From the NCBI RefSeq assembly GCF_001612725.1, contig NZ_BDAZ01000022.1, forward strand, positions 1 through 64,000: a stretch of DNA of 64,000 bases. The letters are read 5' to 3'. The stretch is from Nocardia anaemiae NBRC 100462 (GTDB lineage: Bacteria; Actinomycetota; Actinomycetes; Mycobacteriales; Mycobacteriaceae). The translations under genes and the position numbers were made by a program. Below the pieces are notes generated by a model. That model searched no databases. It saw only the letters and a list, made by a program, of their open reading frames with translations, and was not told the DNA's origin. Shown here one piece after another: positions 27,746-36,824 of this stretch (positions are counted from its first letter, which is position 1; each line of letters starts with the position of its first letter).

Positions 27746-27755
27746 AGGCACGGTA

Positions 27756-29036
27756 ATGACCAGCACTGAACAACCCACGGGCACGGCCTGGGAAGCGTTC
27801 GCGGATGTCGATCTGGATGCCGAGTACGAACACGCGCTCAAAACGCCCGACTCAGCCGTTTCCGATCCGCACCCCGTGTACGACGAGCTACGCGCCGAGC
27901 GCGCGGTGTACCGGGGGGACGTCCTCCAGGACATTTTCAAACTGCCGTACTCGATGGCGAACCGGGGCGCGGGCGACCGGAAAGTGTTCACCTTCCTCAC
28001 ACACGAGGCGTGCACGACGGCGTATCGCCACCCCGAGGTCTTCTCGTCGACGATCATGCAAGAGACCATCGGCAAGGTCCAGGGCAACAGCCTCATCACC
28101 TTCGACCCGCCGGAGCACACCCGGTTGCGCAAGCTGCTGTTGGAGGCATTCAACAAGAAGCAGCTCGGGCACTGGCGCGACGACATCGTCGATCCTGTGG
28201 TCGAGCACCTGTTCGCCCGGTTCTCCGGTCGTGGTTCGGCGGAACTCATGCGTGAGTACGCGTTGCAGTTGCCGATCCGCGTCATCCACGACATCATCGG
28301 GCTGGCACCGGAACAGTTCGACGAGTTCCAGCGGCTCGCGGTCGGGCTCGGACTGGCGAAGACGCGCCCCGAGATCGGTGCGGCGGCATCGGAGCGACTG
28401 TGTGAGCTGTTGAGCGAGGTCATCGAGGAACGCCGCCGGGATCCGGCGAACACCACGGTGGACGTTCTGCTCAATGCACGAGTGGACGGCGAACACCCGC
28501 TTACCCATGAGGAACTGCTCGCCTTCCTCCGGGTGCTACTCGTCGCCGGCGGCGAGACAACCACCCGGGGCCTCGGTTCACTGCTGGTCGGGTTGCTCAA
28601 CGACACCGCGCAACTCGATCGGCTCCGCGAGGACCGCGGCCTGTTGGCGCAGGCGATCGAGGAAGCGATCCGGTGGGAATCTCCAACTCAGTTCAATTAC
28701 CGCATCACCACCCGGGATATCGAGATCGACGGCGTCGACATTCCCGCGGGTTCCGGTATCAATCTGTGTATCGCGGCCGCCAACCGGGACCCCGCGCGCC
28801 ATGAGGATCCGCATCGATTCGATATCGGCCGGAAGTCGCGCGGCCATCTGGGCTTCGGCTTCGGCGCGCACGCGTGCATCGGCATGCACGTCGCCCGGAC
28901 CGAGATCGCCCTCGCCATGAACGCCCTGTTGGACCGTCTACCCGGGTTGCGCATTGCGGCGGGCCATCCCCCGCTCGAGGTCGAAGGAACAACCTTCCGC
29001 AATCCCTCTGTCATCCCCGTCGAATGGGACAACTGA
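27756..29036 (+). CDS. Cytochrome P450 no. 1
   Basis: 426 residues. Features: FDPPEHTRLRKLLLEAF, I-helix LLVAGGETTTRG (O2 activation; Glu instead of the more common Asp), ExxR in EEAIRWE, and the heme loop GFGFGAHACIGMHVAR with Cys374. It is a soluble class I bacterial P450 that hydroxylates a hydrophobic substrate using ferredoxin electrons. No ferredoxin gene is adjacent; candidates are at 18.2 or 35.0 kb, or FprB just upstream. It resembles P450 no. 3 (47625-48890) in its I-helix and heme loop more than no. 2. An ALDH follows on the same strand. Confidence 0.93.
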   Translation: MTSTEQPTGTAWEAFADVDLDAEYEHALKTPDSAVSDPHPVYDELRAERAVYRGDVLQDIFKLPYSMANRGAGDRKVFTFLTHEACTTAYRHPEVFSSTIMQETIGKVQGNSLITFDPPEHTRLRKLLLEAFNKKQLGHWRDDIVDPVVEHLFARFSGRGSAELMREYALQLPIRVIHDIIGLAPEQFDEFQRLAVGLGLAKTRPEIGAAASERLCELLSEVIEERRRDPANTTVDVLLNARVDGEHPLTHEELLAFLRVLLVAGGETTTRGLGSLLVGLLNDTAQLDRLREDRGLLAQAIEEAIRWESPTQFNYRITTRDIEIDGVDIPAGSGINLCIAAANRDPARHEDPHRFDIGRKSRGHLGFGFGAHACIGMHVARTEIALAMNALLDRLPGLRIAAGHPPLEVEGTTFRNPSVIPVEWDN

Positions 29037-29313
29037 CCCCGAATCATCGATACCCGATCGTGGGCACCGAATCGAGTCCGGTATGACTTCTTATCCTTGT
29101 GTGCCAGGAGAATTCGGCTTCCTGCCATACAACGCCGGCAACGGTACCAGTTGCCCACCCTGCTACTGAGTCGTCGCACCGGCTTCGCAAAATTCATCCC
29201 CCCGGGGGGACCGCCACCGGTAACGCGGAATTCCGCTGATTTCCGGTGCCCCCGATCCCTACGCCGGCCACGCGGTCCCGATCGGCGCACCCACACCACA
29301 CATCGGAGCAGAT

Positions 29314-30786
29314 ATGACCCAGAACCTCGCCACCTCGAACGACATCTTCACCCGCACCGAGCTCTACATCGGTGGGCGATGGACCTCATCCGCATCGCGC
29401 GGAACGATCGAGATCGTCAATCCCTATACCGAAAAGGTGATCGGAACCGTTCCGGAGGCCAATGCGGCCGACACCGACGCGGCCATCGCCGCCGCAGTCG
29501 CAGCTGTACACGACAACCCTTGGCAGAAAATGTCTTTCGTCGAGCGCGGTGCCGTGCTCGGCAAGGTCGCCGAGGGCCTCGTCGCCCGCAGCGATCAGGT
29601 GCTCACCACCTACACACAGGACTTCGGCGGGGTCCGGGCTTTCGGGACGTTCATCGCCGCCCAGGCCGCGAACGTCTTCGCCGAGCACACGAAGTTCGCC
29701 GAGCACCTGGTGGCCGAGGAGTGGCGGGAGAACGGCGGCGAGCGCAACCTCATTCGGCGCGAACCGGTAGGCCCGGTGCTGGCCATCGTTCCGTGGAACG
29801 CCCCGTTGGCCTTGGCCGCGGTCAAACTCGCCCCGGCGCTCCTGGCCGGATGCCCGGTCGTCGTCAAAGCCCCGACCGAGGATCCGACGGTAACGTTCAT
29901 CCTCGCCGAGGTGCTGGCCGAAGCCGGCATCCCCGAGGGCATGGTCAGTATCCTGCCCGGGCGGCGCGGTTCCCTCGGCGATATCGCCGGCCGTCCCGAA
30001 TTCGCCCACGTCGCCTTCACCGGGAGCACCGCCTCCGGCCGGACGATCATGCATTCGGCGGCGGACAACATCACCGATGTGACGCTGGAACTCGGCGGCA
30101 AATCCGCCGCGATCTTCCTCGACGACCTGGATCCGGCGCAGGGGGCACAGCTGGTCGTTGCCGGATCGCTCGCCCAGTCCGGACAGGTCTGCACCACCTA
30201 CTCACGACTGCTGGTTCCCGCCACGCGCAAAGACGAATGGATCGGCGCGCTGGTTGCGACCTTCCGGGCGCTGCCCATCGGCGATCCCGACCATCCGGAC
30301 ACCGTCATCGGGCCACTGATCAATGCCGGTCACCGCGCCACCGTCGAAGGTTTCATCGACAGTGCTCGCACCGAGGGCGCGACGATTCTCACCGGCGGCA
30401 AGCGGCCCGATCTTCCGCACGGCTACTTCGTCGAGCCCACCTTGATAACCGATGTCACGCCCGATATGCGGGTCGTGCGGGAAGAGGTCTTCGGTCCGGT
30501 CATCACCGTGCAGACCTACACCGACCTCGACGAGGCGGTAGCGATTGCCAATCAGACAGAGTTCGGCTTGGCCGCCGGTATCTTCACCACCGATACGGAA
30601 GCCGCCATGAAACTGGCGCCGCGGCTGGAAGCCGGCAATGTCGCGATCAACAACTTCGGCGCATGCCTGGTTCAGCCGTTCGGCGGCTACAAGAAGTCCG
30701 GTCTCGGCCGCGAGGGCGGCATCGAGAACGTGGAGCACCTCCTTGCTTTCAAGCAGGTGCGTATGCCCATGGAACTGCCTCTGTAG
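29314..30786 (+). CDS. NAD(P)-dependent aldehyde dehydrogenase
   Basis: 490 residues from ATG 29314 with GGAG upstream. Key sites: VPWNAPLALAAVKLAPALLA, FTGSTASGRTI, base Glu in LELGGKSAAIF, Cys293 in SGQVCTTYSR, and PFGGYKKSGLGREGG. It lies 277 bp after P450 no. 1 on the same strand and probably continues oxidation of the hydroxylated product once it has reached the aldehyde stage. The motif around the Cys (QVCTTYSR) differs from the other five ALDHs, so its substrate may differ. Confidence 0.92.
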   Translation: MTQNLATSNDIFTRTELYIGGRWTSSASRGTIEIVNPYTEKVIGTVPEANAADTDAAIAAAVAAVHDNPWQKMSFVERGAVLGKVAEGLVARSDQVLTTYTQDFGGVRAFGTFIAAQAANVFAEHTKFAEHLVAEEWRENGGERNLIRREPVGPVLAIVPWNAPLALAAVKLAPALLAGCPVVVKAPTEDPTVTFILAEVLAEAGIPEGMVSILPGRRGSLGDIAGRPEFAHVAFTGSTASGRTIMHSAADNITDVTLELGGKSAAIFLDDLDPAQGAQLVVAGSLAQSGQVCTTYSRLLVPATRKDEWIGALVATFRALPIGDPDHPDTVIGPLINAGHRATVEGFIDSARTEGATILTGGKRPDLPHGYFVEPTLITDVTPDMRVVREEVFGPVITVQTYTDLDEAVAIANQTEFGLAAGIFTTDTEAAMKLAPRLEAGNVAINNFGACLVQPFGGYKKSGLGREGGIENVEHLLAFKQVRMPMELPL

Positions 30787-30947
30787 GCATTCGGTGAAGG
30801 CCGTGGGGGACGCAAGGCGCATCTCTGCGACGACGGCGCCTTCGCGCTCACCCGCGGAAGCGCACCGCAGCCGGGGCTGGCCATGGCCCGCCCCGGACCG
30901 GTCGTAGTGCCTTTCTCGATCGGCCGCTCGGACCTGTGAAACGCGAT

Positions 30948-30990
30948 CGACTCGGCGGCGCTCCCTGAAGCCAGGGGCGCCGCCGAGTCG
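30948..30990. terminator. Bidirectional hairpin between convergent operons
   Basis: CGACTCGGCGGCGC and GCGCCGCCGAGTCG are exact complements, with an inner CCCT/AGGG stem closing a 6-base loop. It lies between the plus-strand ALDH (stop 30786) and the minus-strand operon end (31045). Confidence 0.75.
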
Positions 30991-31044
30991 CTGTGCTTGC
31001 GGCCCGTCCGCTACTTGTAGGCGCCAGGAGCCGTCCGGTACGGG

Positions 31045-32121
31045 TCAACCCCGAGGGGCCGCCGATGCCTGCAGAGCGATCTCGATATAGATCAGCTCCA
31101 TCAAATGTTCCGAGGTCTTCTGGAACAGGTCGACCACGGTCGGCTGCGCGACCAAGAATGACGACGGTGCCCACGATCCGTCGGCGGCTTGGCGCCGGAC
31201 GAACCACTCGCCCATCCGGACCGTCCAGGGCAACATTCCCGAGGCCGGGTCCGCAGCGAGCACGCTCGCCGCTCCCCAGCCGAATTTGCAGATCTGCACC
31301 TGCCCCGGGTCGGCGAACTGCGCGGGGGTTCCCTCGACATTGAGGGACAGATACGAGCGCGCGAGATCCAGGGCAGCGCGATCCTGCGTCTGCTGCGCGT
31401 AGCCGGCGAGGAATGCGGCGGCGATGCCAGGATTGAAATAGGTCTGACGCTCCTTGCTGTAGTCGGCGATGTAGAGCCACCGCTGCATGCCGGAGACGTC
31501 GGTGACGATCCCGTCGCCGCGCCAGCTGCTGTACAGACGACCGGGCTCGGGTTGCGCCTCCCATTGCCGCCGTAGCCACTTGTAGATCCGCTCGGAGTGT
31601 TCGCGACGACCGCAGACGAGCGACGAGATCCCCAGCTGACCGGTCTTGAGTACGTCCTGCTGCGGGTCGGTTGCGAAATCGCGATGCTCGTAGGCGCCGC
31701 CGGAGACCGGATCGGTGAAGTAGTCCAACCGGCGGTTGATCACGCCGGCCAGGTCGTACCTACCCAGTAGCCATCCACCGATCGCCAGCGCGGACAGAAA
31801 ATAGACCGGACTGCTCGGCCCGCCGCCGTACGGTCCTTCACGCAAGTCCCCCTCATCGGTCAGTGCGGTGCGTTCTGCCCATCCCAGCAGGGCCGACGCG
31901 GCGTCCGGAGCGCCCCCGAGAGCCAGCGCCCAGGGACCGCGCCACCAGCCGATGCCGAGCTCGGCGCCTGCGGGGGTGCCGTCGGCGGCGACGTGATCGG
32001 TCAACCAGCCGACCGCACGTTCGCGGGCCGTGCGAATCCTGGCCATCCCCTCGTCGGTCACGGCGTCGGGCCACCGAGCGCCGGGGTCCGCGAAAGGCGG
32101 AGTCTGGGGAGAAGTGGTCAT
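31045..32121 (-). CDS. Protein of unknown function, possible alpha/alpha-toroid
   Basis: 358 residues from ATG 32121 with GAGGAG upstream. I do not recognise the family. The chain is rich in Trp, Gly and Ala and has recurring helix pairs (WWRGPWALALGGAPDAASAL, YFLSALAIGGWLLGRYDLAG, FNPGIAAAFLAGYAQQTQ), as in alpha/alpha-barrel proteins such as glycosidases, terpene cyclases and dehydratase-isomerases. No signal peptide or membrane anchor is clear. It is the last gene of the P450 no. 2 operon, 31 bp after the ALDH, so a role in metabolism of the same substrate is likely. Confidence 0.7.
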   Translation of the reverse strand: MTTSPQTPPFADPGARWPDAVTDEGMARIRTARERAVGWLTDHVAADGTPAGAELGIGWWRGPWALALGGAPDAASALLGWAERTALTDEGDLREGPYGGGPSSPVYFLSALAIGGWLLGRYDLAGVINRRLDYFTDPVSGGAYEHRDFATDPQQDVLKTGQLGISSLVCGRREHSERIYKWLRRQWEAQPEPGRLYSSWRGDGIVTDVSGMQRWLYIADYSKERQTYFNPGIAAAFLAGYAQQTQDRAALDLARSYLSLNVEGTPAQFADPGQVQICKFGWGAASVLAADPASGMLPWTVRMGEWFVRRQAADGSWAPSSFLVAQPTVVDLFQKTSEHLMELIYIEIALQASAAPRG

Positions 32122-32152
32122 ATTGTGCTCCTCGAAAACGTCGGGCATGCGC

Positions 32153-33631
32153 TCATCGCGAGATCAGGCTGTACTTGACCGAGAGGTACTCGTGGATTCC
32201 CTCGATTCCGCCCTCTCGACCGAACCCTGATTGTTTGATCCCGCCGAAGGGTGCTGCGGCATTGGATACGGCTCCGGTGTTGATGCCGGTCAATCCGGTT
32301 TCCAGCCGGTCGATCAGCCGATGCGCGCGCGACAGATCCGTGGTGAAGGCATAGCTGGCCAATCCGAATTCGGTGTCGTTGGCGAGCGCGACGGCCTCGT
32401 CCTCGGTGTCGAACGGCACCACGGCCAGGACCGGCCCGAATATCTCCTCACTGAGCACGGCACTGCCCGCCGGCACCTCACCCAGCACAGTCGGCTCGTA
32501 GAACGAACCCGGCCCGGAGACCTCGTGCCCGCCAAGCAGTACCTCGGCGCCGCGGTCAACAGCATCGGTGACCAGCCGGTGCACGCGAGCACATGCACGG
32601 TCGTCGATCAGCGGCCCGATGGTGACACCGTCGGTGAGCCCGTCACCCATGATCATCGCGCCGACCCGCTCGACCACGCGCTCGGTGAACTCACCGGCCA
32701 CCGCGCGATGAACGAGGAACCGGTTCGCGGCGATGCACGCTTGACCGATGTTGCGGAACTTGGCCTGCATCGCCCCGTCGACGGCCGCGTCCAGGTCGGC
32801 GTCGTCGAAAACGAGGAACGGGGCGTTACCGCCGAGTTCCATCGAGGTTCGCAGGACATTCTGCGCGGCCTGGGCGATGAGTATCCGGCCGACCTGCGTC
32901 GACCCGGTGAAACTGACCTTGCGCAGCCGCGGGTCCGCCATGATTTGCGCGCAGACGGCGGCAGCCGAGCCGGTGGTGACCACATTGACCACGCCTGCGG
33001 GCAGGCCCACCTCGACCAATAGCTCGGCGAACAGCAGGGTGGTCAACGGGGTCTGTTCCGCAGGTTTGATCACCACGGTGCAGCCGGCCGCGAGTGCGGG
33101 GCCGATCTTGCGGGTGGCCATGGCCAGCGGGAAATTCCACGGTGTGATGAGCAAGCACGGACCCACCGGACGGTGACCGACAACGACTGTGCCGGTGCCC
33201 TCCGGATTGGGGCCGTAGCGGCCGCTGATCCGGGGCGCCTCTTCCGCGAACCAGCGCAGGAACTCCGCCGCGTAGGTCACCTCGGCGCGAGCTTCGGCCA
33301 GCGGCTTGCCCATTTCGAGCGTGATGAGGGTGGCGAAGCGTTCGCGGCGCTCGGTCAGCAGATCGAACGCGCGACGCAACAGCTCTGCCCGGTCTCTGGC
33401 CGGAGTGGCCGCCCATCCTTCCGACGCCGCGACTGCGGCGTCGACCGCCGCAATGCCGTCCGCGACGCTCGCGTCGGCGACATCGGCCAGAAATCCGCCG
33501 GTGGCAGGGTTGTCGACAGCCGACGTCCGCCCTCCTTCGGCCGCAACCCAGGTTCCGCCGACGAACAACTCACCGGTGTGCGCGGGAAGAGCGGACGCCG
33601 CGGCCGCCCGCGCGGGAGCCACCCCGCTCAT
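32153..33631 (-). CDS. Succinate-semialdehyde-type aldehyde dehydrogenase
   Basis: 492 residues from ATG 33631, which overlaps the reductase stop (ATGA). Key sites: LEMGKPLAEARAEVTYAAEF (typical of the SSADH branch), ITPWNFPLAMATRKIGPALA, FTGSTQVGR, base Glu in MELGGNAPFLVF, Cys299 in NIGQACIAANRF, and PFGGIKQSGFGREGG. It oxidises an aldehyde, probably one derived from the P450 no. 2 product, to the acid. The branch often acts on semialdehydes, so a dicarboxylic intermediate is possible. Confidence 0.92.
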   Translation of the reverse strand: MSGVAPARAAAASALPAHTGELFVGGTWVAAEGGRTSAVDNPATGGFLADVADASVADGIAAVDAAVAASEGWAATPARDRAELLRRAFDLLTERRERFATLITLEMGKPLAEARAEVTYAAEFLRWFAEEAPRISGRYGPNPEGTGTVVVGHRPVGPCLLITPWNFPLAMATRKIGPALAAGCTVVIKPAEQTPLTTLLFAELLVEVGLPAGVVNVVTTGSAAAVCAQIMADPRLRKVSFTGSTQVGRILIAQAAQNVLRTSMELGGNAPFLVFDDADLDAAVDGAMQAKFRNIGQACIAANRFLVHRAVAGEFTERVVERVGAMIMGDGLTDGVTIGPLIDDRACARVHRLVTDAVDRGAEVLLGGHEVSGPGSFYEPTVLGEVPAGSAVLSEEIFGPVLAVVPFDTEDEAVALANDTEFGLASYAFTTDLSRAHRLIDRLETGLTGINTGAVSNAAAPFGGIKQSGFGREGGIEGIHEYLSVKYSLISR

Positions 33632-34893
33632 CGCGCGGCCACCGGGGTGGGCACGACACCTGCGAGCAGCGATTTCAACGGAACAGAAGAGTCGGCGACC
33701 AACTCGGGTGGGGCGGATCTCCCCGCGGCCAGTGCGGACTTCACAGCCATGAAGTCGCGAGCGCTGTTGACACACTCCCCGGCGATGAGCCGCCCCTGCC
33801 GGTAGTACAGCACGGAGAACTGCTCCGCGGCGGGGTCGCCGCGCACAACCGTCTGGTCGTAACCGTCCACCAGGCCTGCTACCTGCAACTTCAGATCGAA
33901 CTGATCGGACCAGAACCAGGGGGTGGCACGGTAGGGGCGAGGAGAACCCACAATGCTCGATGCGGCACTCTTCGCCTGTTCGATGGCGGTGTTCACCGAC
34001 TCGAAGCGCATATGGCCGGTTCCATTCGGCACCGGGCACGGATAGCAGGCGCAGTCTCCGGCCGCGACCGTACTCCTGTCCGAGGCAACGCCGAACTCGT
34101 CCACGACGATGCCGTTGTCCACCTTCAAGCCCAGCGCGGCGGCCAGTTCGACATCGGGCATCACGCCGATCCCGACCACCACCACGTCGGCCCGCAGTAC
34201 CGTCTCGTCGCTCAGCACCACGGCCTGTACCCGGCCGTTGCCGTCGTCGAGGAATTCGATGGGTGTGGTGCCGAAACGCAGATCGGTACCACGACGAGTG
34301 TGCGCGCCGCGGAAGAACTCGCTGGTGGCCCTACCCACGGCGCGTCCCATCAGACGGTCGTCCTGGGTCACCACCGTGACGTCCAGGCCACGCCGACGCG
34401 CGGTCGCAGCGACCTCCAGACCGATGAACCCGCCGCCGATCACCACAAGACGCTCGGCGCCGCCGAGGCGCTCGCGCAGGGCCAGCGCATCGTCGACGTC
34501 CCGGAGCCCGTAGATTCCACGCAGCCGGCTGCCCGGAATCGACAAGTCGCGCGTCCGGGCGCCGGTGGTGAGCGCCAGCCGCCCGTACGGTAGCACCGCG
34601 CCGGAATCGGTGACTGCCACACGCGTTGCGGGGTCCACGGCAACGACCCGTTCGCCCGGCCGCACGTCGATTTTCCGGGCGGCGAAGAAATCCGCGCTAC
34701 GCAATTCCAGCGATGCCGGTTCGACGGTGCCGGCCAGGAGGGCTTTCGACAGCGGCGGCCGCTGGTAAGGCAGTCGGCGATCGGCTCCCACGAGGGTGAC
34801 GGGCTCGTCATAGTCCATATCGCGCAGGGAGCAGGCGAGCTGCACACCGGCCTGCGATGCGCCGATGATCAACGTCCCATGGTGTGCGGTCAT
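33628..34893 (-). CDS. Ferredoxin reductase (rhodocoxin reductase type)
   Basis: 421 residues from ATG 34893, 11 bp after the ferredoxin stop. It has FAD motif LIIGASQAGVQLACSLR, LPYQRPPLSKALLAGTVEP, NAD(P) motif VVIGGGFIGLEVAATA, VAAGDCACYPCP, and TPWFWSDQFDLKLQVAG near the C-terminus. It passes electrons from NAD(P)H to the ferredoxin encoded before it for P450 no. 2. It is a paralogue of the reductase at 18483-19754. Confidence 0.94.
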   Translation of the reverse strand: MTAHHGTLIIGASQAGVQLACSLRDMDYDEPVTLVGADRRLPYQRPPLSKALLAGTVEPASLELRSADFFAARKIDVRPGERVVAVDPATRVAVTDSGAVLPYGRLALTTGARTRDLSIPGSRLRGIYGLRDVDDALALRERLGGAERLVVIGGGFIGLEVAATARRRGLDVTVVTQDDRLMGRAVGRATSEFFRGAHTRRGTDLRFGTTPIEFLDDGNGRVQAVVLSDETVLRADVVVVGIGVMPDVELAAALGLKVDNGIVVDEFGVASDRSTVAAGDCACYPCPVPNGTGHMRFESVNTAIEQAKSAASSIVGSPRPYRATPWFWSDQFDLKLQVAGLVDGYDQTVVRGDPAAEQFSVLYYRQGRLIAGECVNSARDFMAVKSALAAGRSAPPELVADSSVPLKSLLAGVVPTPVAAR

Positions 34894-34904
34894 GTCCGGG
34901 CCAC

Positions 34905-35228
34905 TCACTCTTGGCATTCGGGAGTGGTCACGTGGAGATCGCCGAGGCCCTCGGAAACCTCGAGCTGACAAGCCAATCGGGAGTTCTCGGTGCGGTCGAC
35001 AGCGGTGCCGTCGAGCATGGCGTCTTCCATCTCGGAGACCTCGGGCAAGCGGTCCGCGTCGGCACTGTCCACAAAGACGTGACACGTCGCGCAGGACAGG
35101 ACACCGCCACAGTCACCGACGATTTCCCGAATCCCGTTGCGAACGGCGGTCTGCATGACGGATTCGCCGACCGTGGCGACGATTTCTTGCTTCTCGCCCG
35201 TCGAGGACGTGAAGGTGATGGTGGGCAT
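34905..35228 (-). CDS. [2Fe-2S] ferredoxin, adrenodoxin type
   Basis: 107 residues with all four ligands: Cys40, Cys46, Cys49 (GDCGGVLSCATCHVFV) and Cys87 (RLACQLE). It sits between the P450 no. 2 gene (64 bp upstream) and the ferredoxin reductase gene, giving a complete class I electron chain. It matches the 18166 ferredoxin in size and ligand spacing. Confidence 0.96.
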   Translation of the reverse strand: MPTITFTSSTGEKQEIVATVGESVMQTAVRNGIREIVGDCGGVLSCATCHVFVDSADADRLPEVSEMEDAMLDGTAVDRTENSRLACQLEVSEGLGDLHVTTPECQE

Positions 35229-35292
35229 GGAAAGGCTCGCTATCTTGTCGGCGCCGCATCCCCGGCGGCGCGGTCGAACGGAAACTGATGGT

Positions 35293-36573
35293 CTACGGCC
35301 GGGCCTCGGCCGGAACCGTGGTGTCGAAGGGCTCGAAGGTGGCGGGCACCGTGTCGTAGCCGATCACCCCGGTCTTGGTCGGGTACTCGACCACCTTGGC
35401 CGGATCGATGGCGAAGTCCGGGATCCGGCGCAGGATCTCCTCGAGCATGATCCGCATCTCCAGCCGGGCGACGGGCGCACCGAGGCAACGGTGGTTACCG
35501 GTGCCGAAGGCGAGGTGGTCCTTCACGTTGTCCCGATCCATGTCGAATTCCAGCGGGTTCGGGAACTTACGCGGATCGCGGTTGGCGGCGCTGTTGGCCA
35601 TGAAGACACGCTGACCTTCCTGGAAGGCGAATCCGTGGAAGTCCAGGTCGCGTGTCACGGTGCGGGCGGCGCCGACGCCGGGTGTGAACAGCCGCAGGAA
35701 CTCCTCCACTGCCTTGGGCACCAGCGACAGGTCGGCCCGGAGCTGTTCGCGTAGTTCCGGATGGGCGGCGAGGTACTGCAGGATATGCAGCATCGTGGTG
35801 TTGGTGGTGTCGGTGGAACCGAAGGTCAGGCCGTTGAGAACCGTCTGCGCCTCGAGCGCGGTGACAGGCTGACCGAGGATCGAGCCGCGCATCAGCGCGC
35901 TGGCGACATCGTCGCGGGGATCTTCCTTCCGCTCAGCACAGAGCTGAAAGATCTTTTCCTGCGTGGCCCGGAAGCGCTCCAGCGGAAAGTCCGGCGAACC
36001 GAAGCCCGTCAGGCCGATGGCGTGCACGGTGGCCGCGAAATCCGCCCAGGACGCCGTGTCCACGCCCAGGAGCCGGCAGGCCATCTTCGTGCTGACCGAC
36101 GCGACGAACTGCGCGAAATCGAGCTCACCCAGCGCGGCCACCGCATCGAGCGATTCCACCGTATGACGCCGGATCTCGGCCTCGTAACCGCGCACGGCCT
36201 TCGGCGTGAAGAACGGCGCCTCCAACGCGCGAACCTCGGTGTGCAGCGGTGGATCAGCCTCGGTCGGGACGAAACGCGAGGGCGCCTCCGGGATGGAGAA
36301 ACCTGTTCGGCGGCTTCGTGTCTCGCGGCCGGTGGTCCGGTCGGCGAACGGATCGCCCGGCACATCGTCGTGCGTCGAAGAGAAGCGCTCCCAGTCGGAA
36401 TAGACCTCGCGGACTTCTTCGTAACCCGCCACGACCCAGTAGCCGCCATGCGCCCGGTTCCAGGCGATCGGAGTCTCGGCGACCAGCTTGTTGAGTACTT
36501 CGTAGAGATCGGCCGTGGCAATCGGGACATGCAGATCGAGGTCGATCTCCACGGGCTGCTGTGTGCTTGTCAC
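35293..36573 (-). CDS. Cytochrome P450 no. 2
   Basis: 426 residues from GTG 36573, chosen because AAGGAG precedes it; the frame continues upstream to 36744 without a ribosome site. Features: EADPPLHTEVRALEAPFF, I-helix FGSTDTTNTTM, ExxR in EEFLRLF, and heme loop AFGTGNHRCLGAPVARLE with Cys363. Motifs resemble terpenoid- and cineole-type bacterial P450s more than steroid CYP125/142 enzymes, but this is a weak inference. It is the first gene of a five-gene operon with its own ferredoxin, reductase and ALDH. Confidence 0.94.
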   Translation of the reverse strand: MTSTQQPVEIDLDLHVPIATADLYEVLNKLVAETPIAWNRAHGGYWVVAGYEEVREVYSDWERFSSTHDDVPGDPFADRTTGRETRSRRTGFSIPEAPSRFVPTEADPPLHTEVRALEAPFFTPKAVRGYEAEIRRHTVESLDAVAALGELDFAQFVASVSTKMACRLLGVDTASWADFAATVHAIGLTGFGSPDFPLERFRATQEKIFQLCAERKEDPRDDVASALMRGSILGQPVTALEAQTVLNGLTFGSTDTTNTTMLHILQYLAAHPELREQLRADLSLVPKAVEEFLRLFTPGVGAARTVTRDLDFHGFAFQEGQRVFMANSAANRDPRKFPNPLEFDMDRDNVKDHLAFGTGNHRCLGAPVARLEMRIMLEEILRRIPDFAIDPAKVVEYPTKTGVIGYDTVPATFEPFDTTVPAEARP

Positions 36574-36632
36574 TGGGGACTCCTTCGTCCGGAAATGGGT
36601 CGCAACACGTCCAAAGTGTATCTTCGCGTCAG

Positions 36633-36641
36633 TGACTGTCA
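36633..36641. promoter_or_regulatory. TGAC-T-GTCA palindrome in divergent promoter
   Basis: A perfect 9-base palindrome 60 bp before the P450 no. 2 start; AACTGTCAGATTGAC about 110 bp away on the hydrolase side contains the same ACTGTCA. Together they may be operators of the TetR protein encoded at 38233. Confidence 0.35.
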
Positions 36642-36824
36642 ATACATGATTTGCCGGAAATACCGCGTTGAGATACCAGCTCATGCGGCAGATTGATCGA
36701 TCAACCTTGAACAAATCCAGACCATCGGAAGACACTCTTGTCATTAACTGTCAGATTGACTTACGCTCTCGAACACGCGCCGCACGGCGACGCCAGACGA
36801 CGATGTCCACAGAAAGGGACCCCC

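Larger units (their letters stand above)
27135..27755. other. Intergenic debris region before P450 no. 1
   Basis: About 620 bp without an intact gene. It holds two minus-strand remnants (an SDR N-terminus and a thiolase C-terminus, listed separately) and, in its last 60 bases, an AT-rich promoter region for the P450 gene. Confidence 0.55.
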
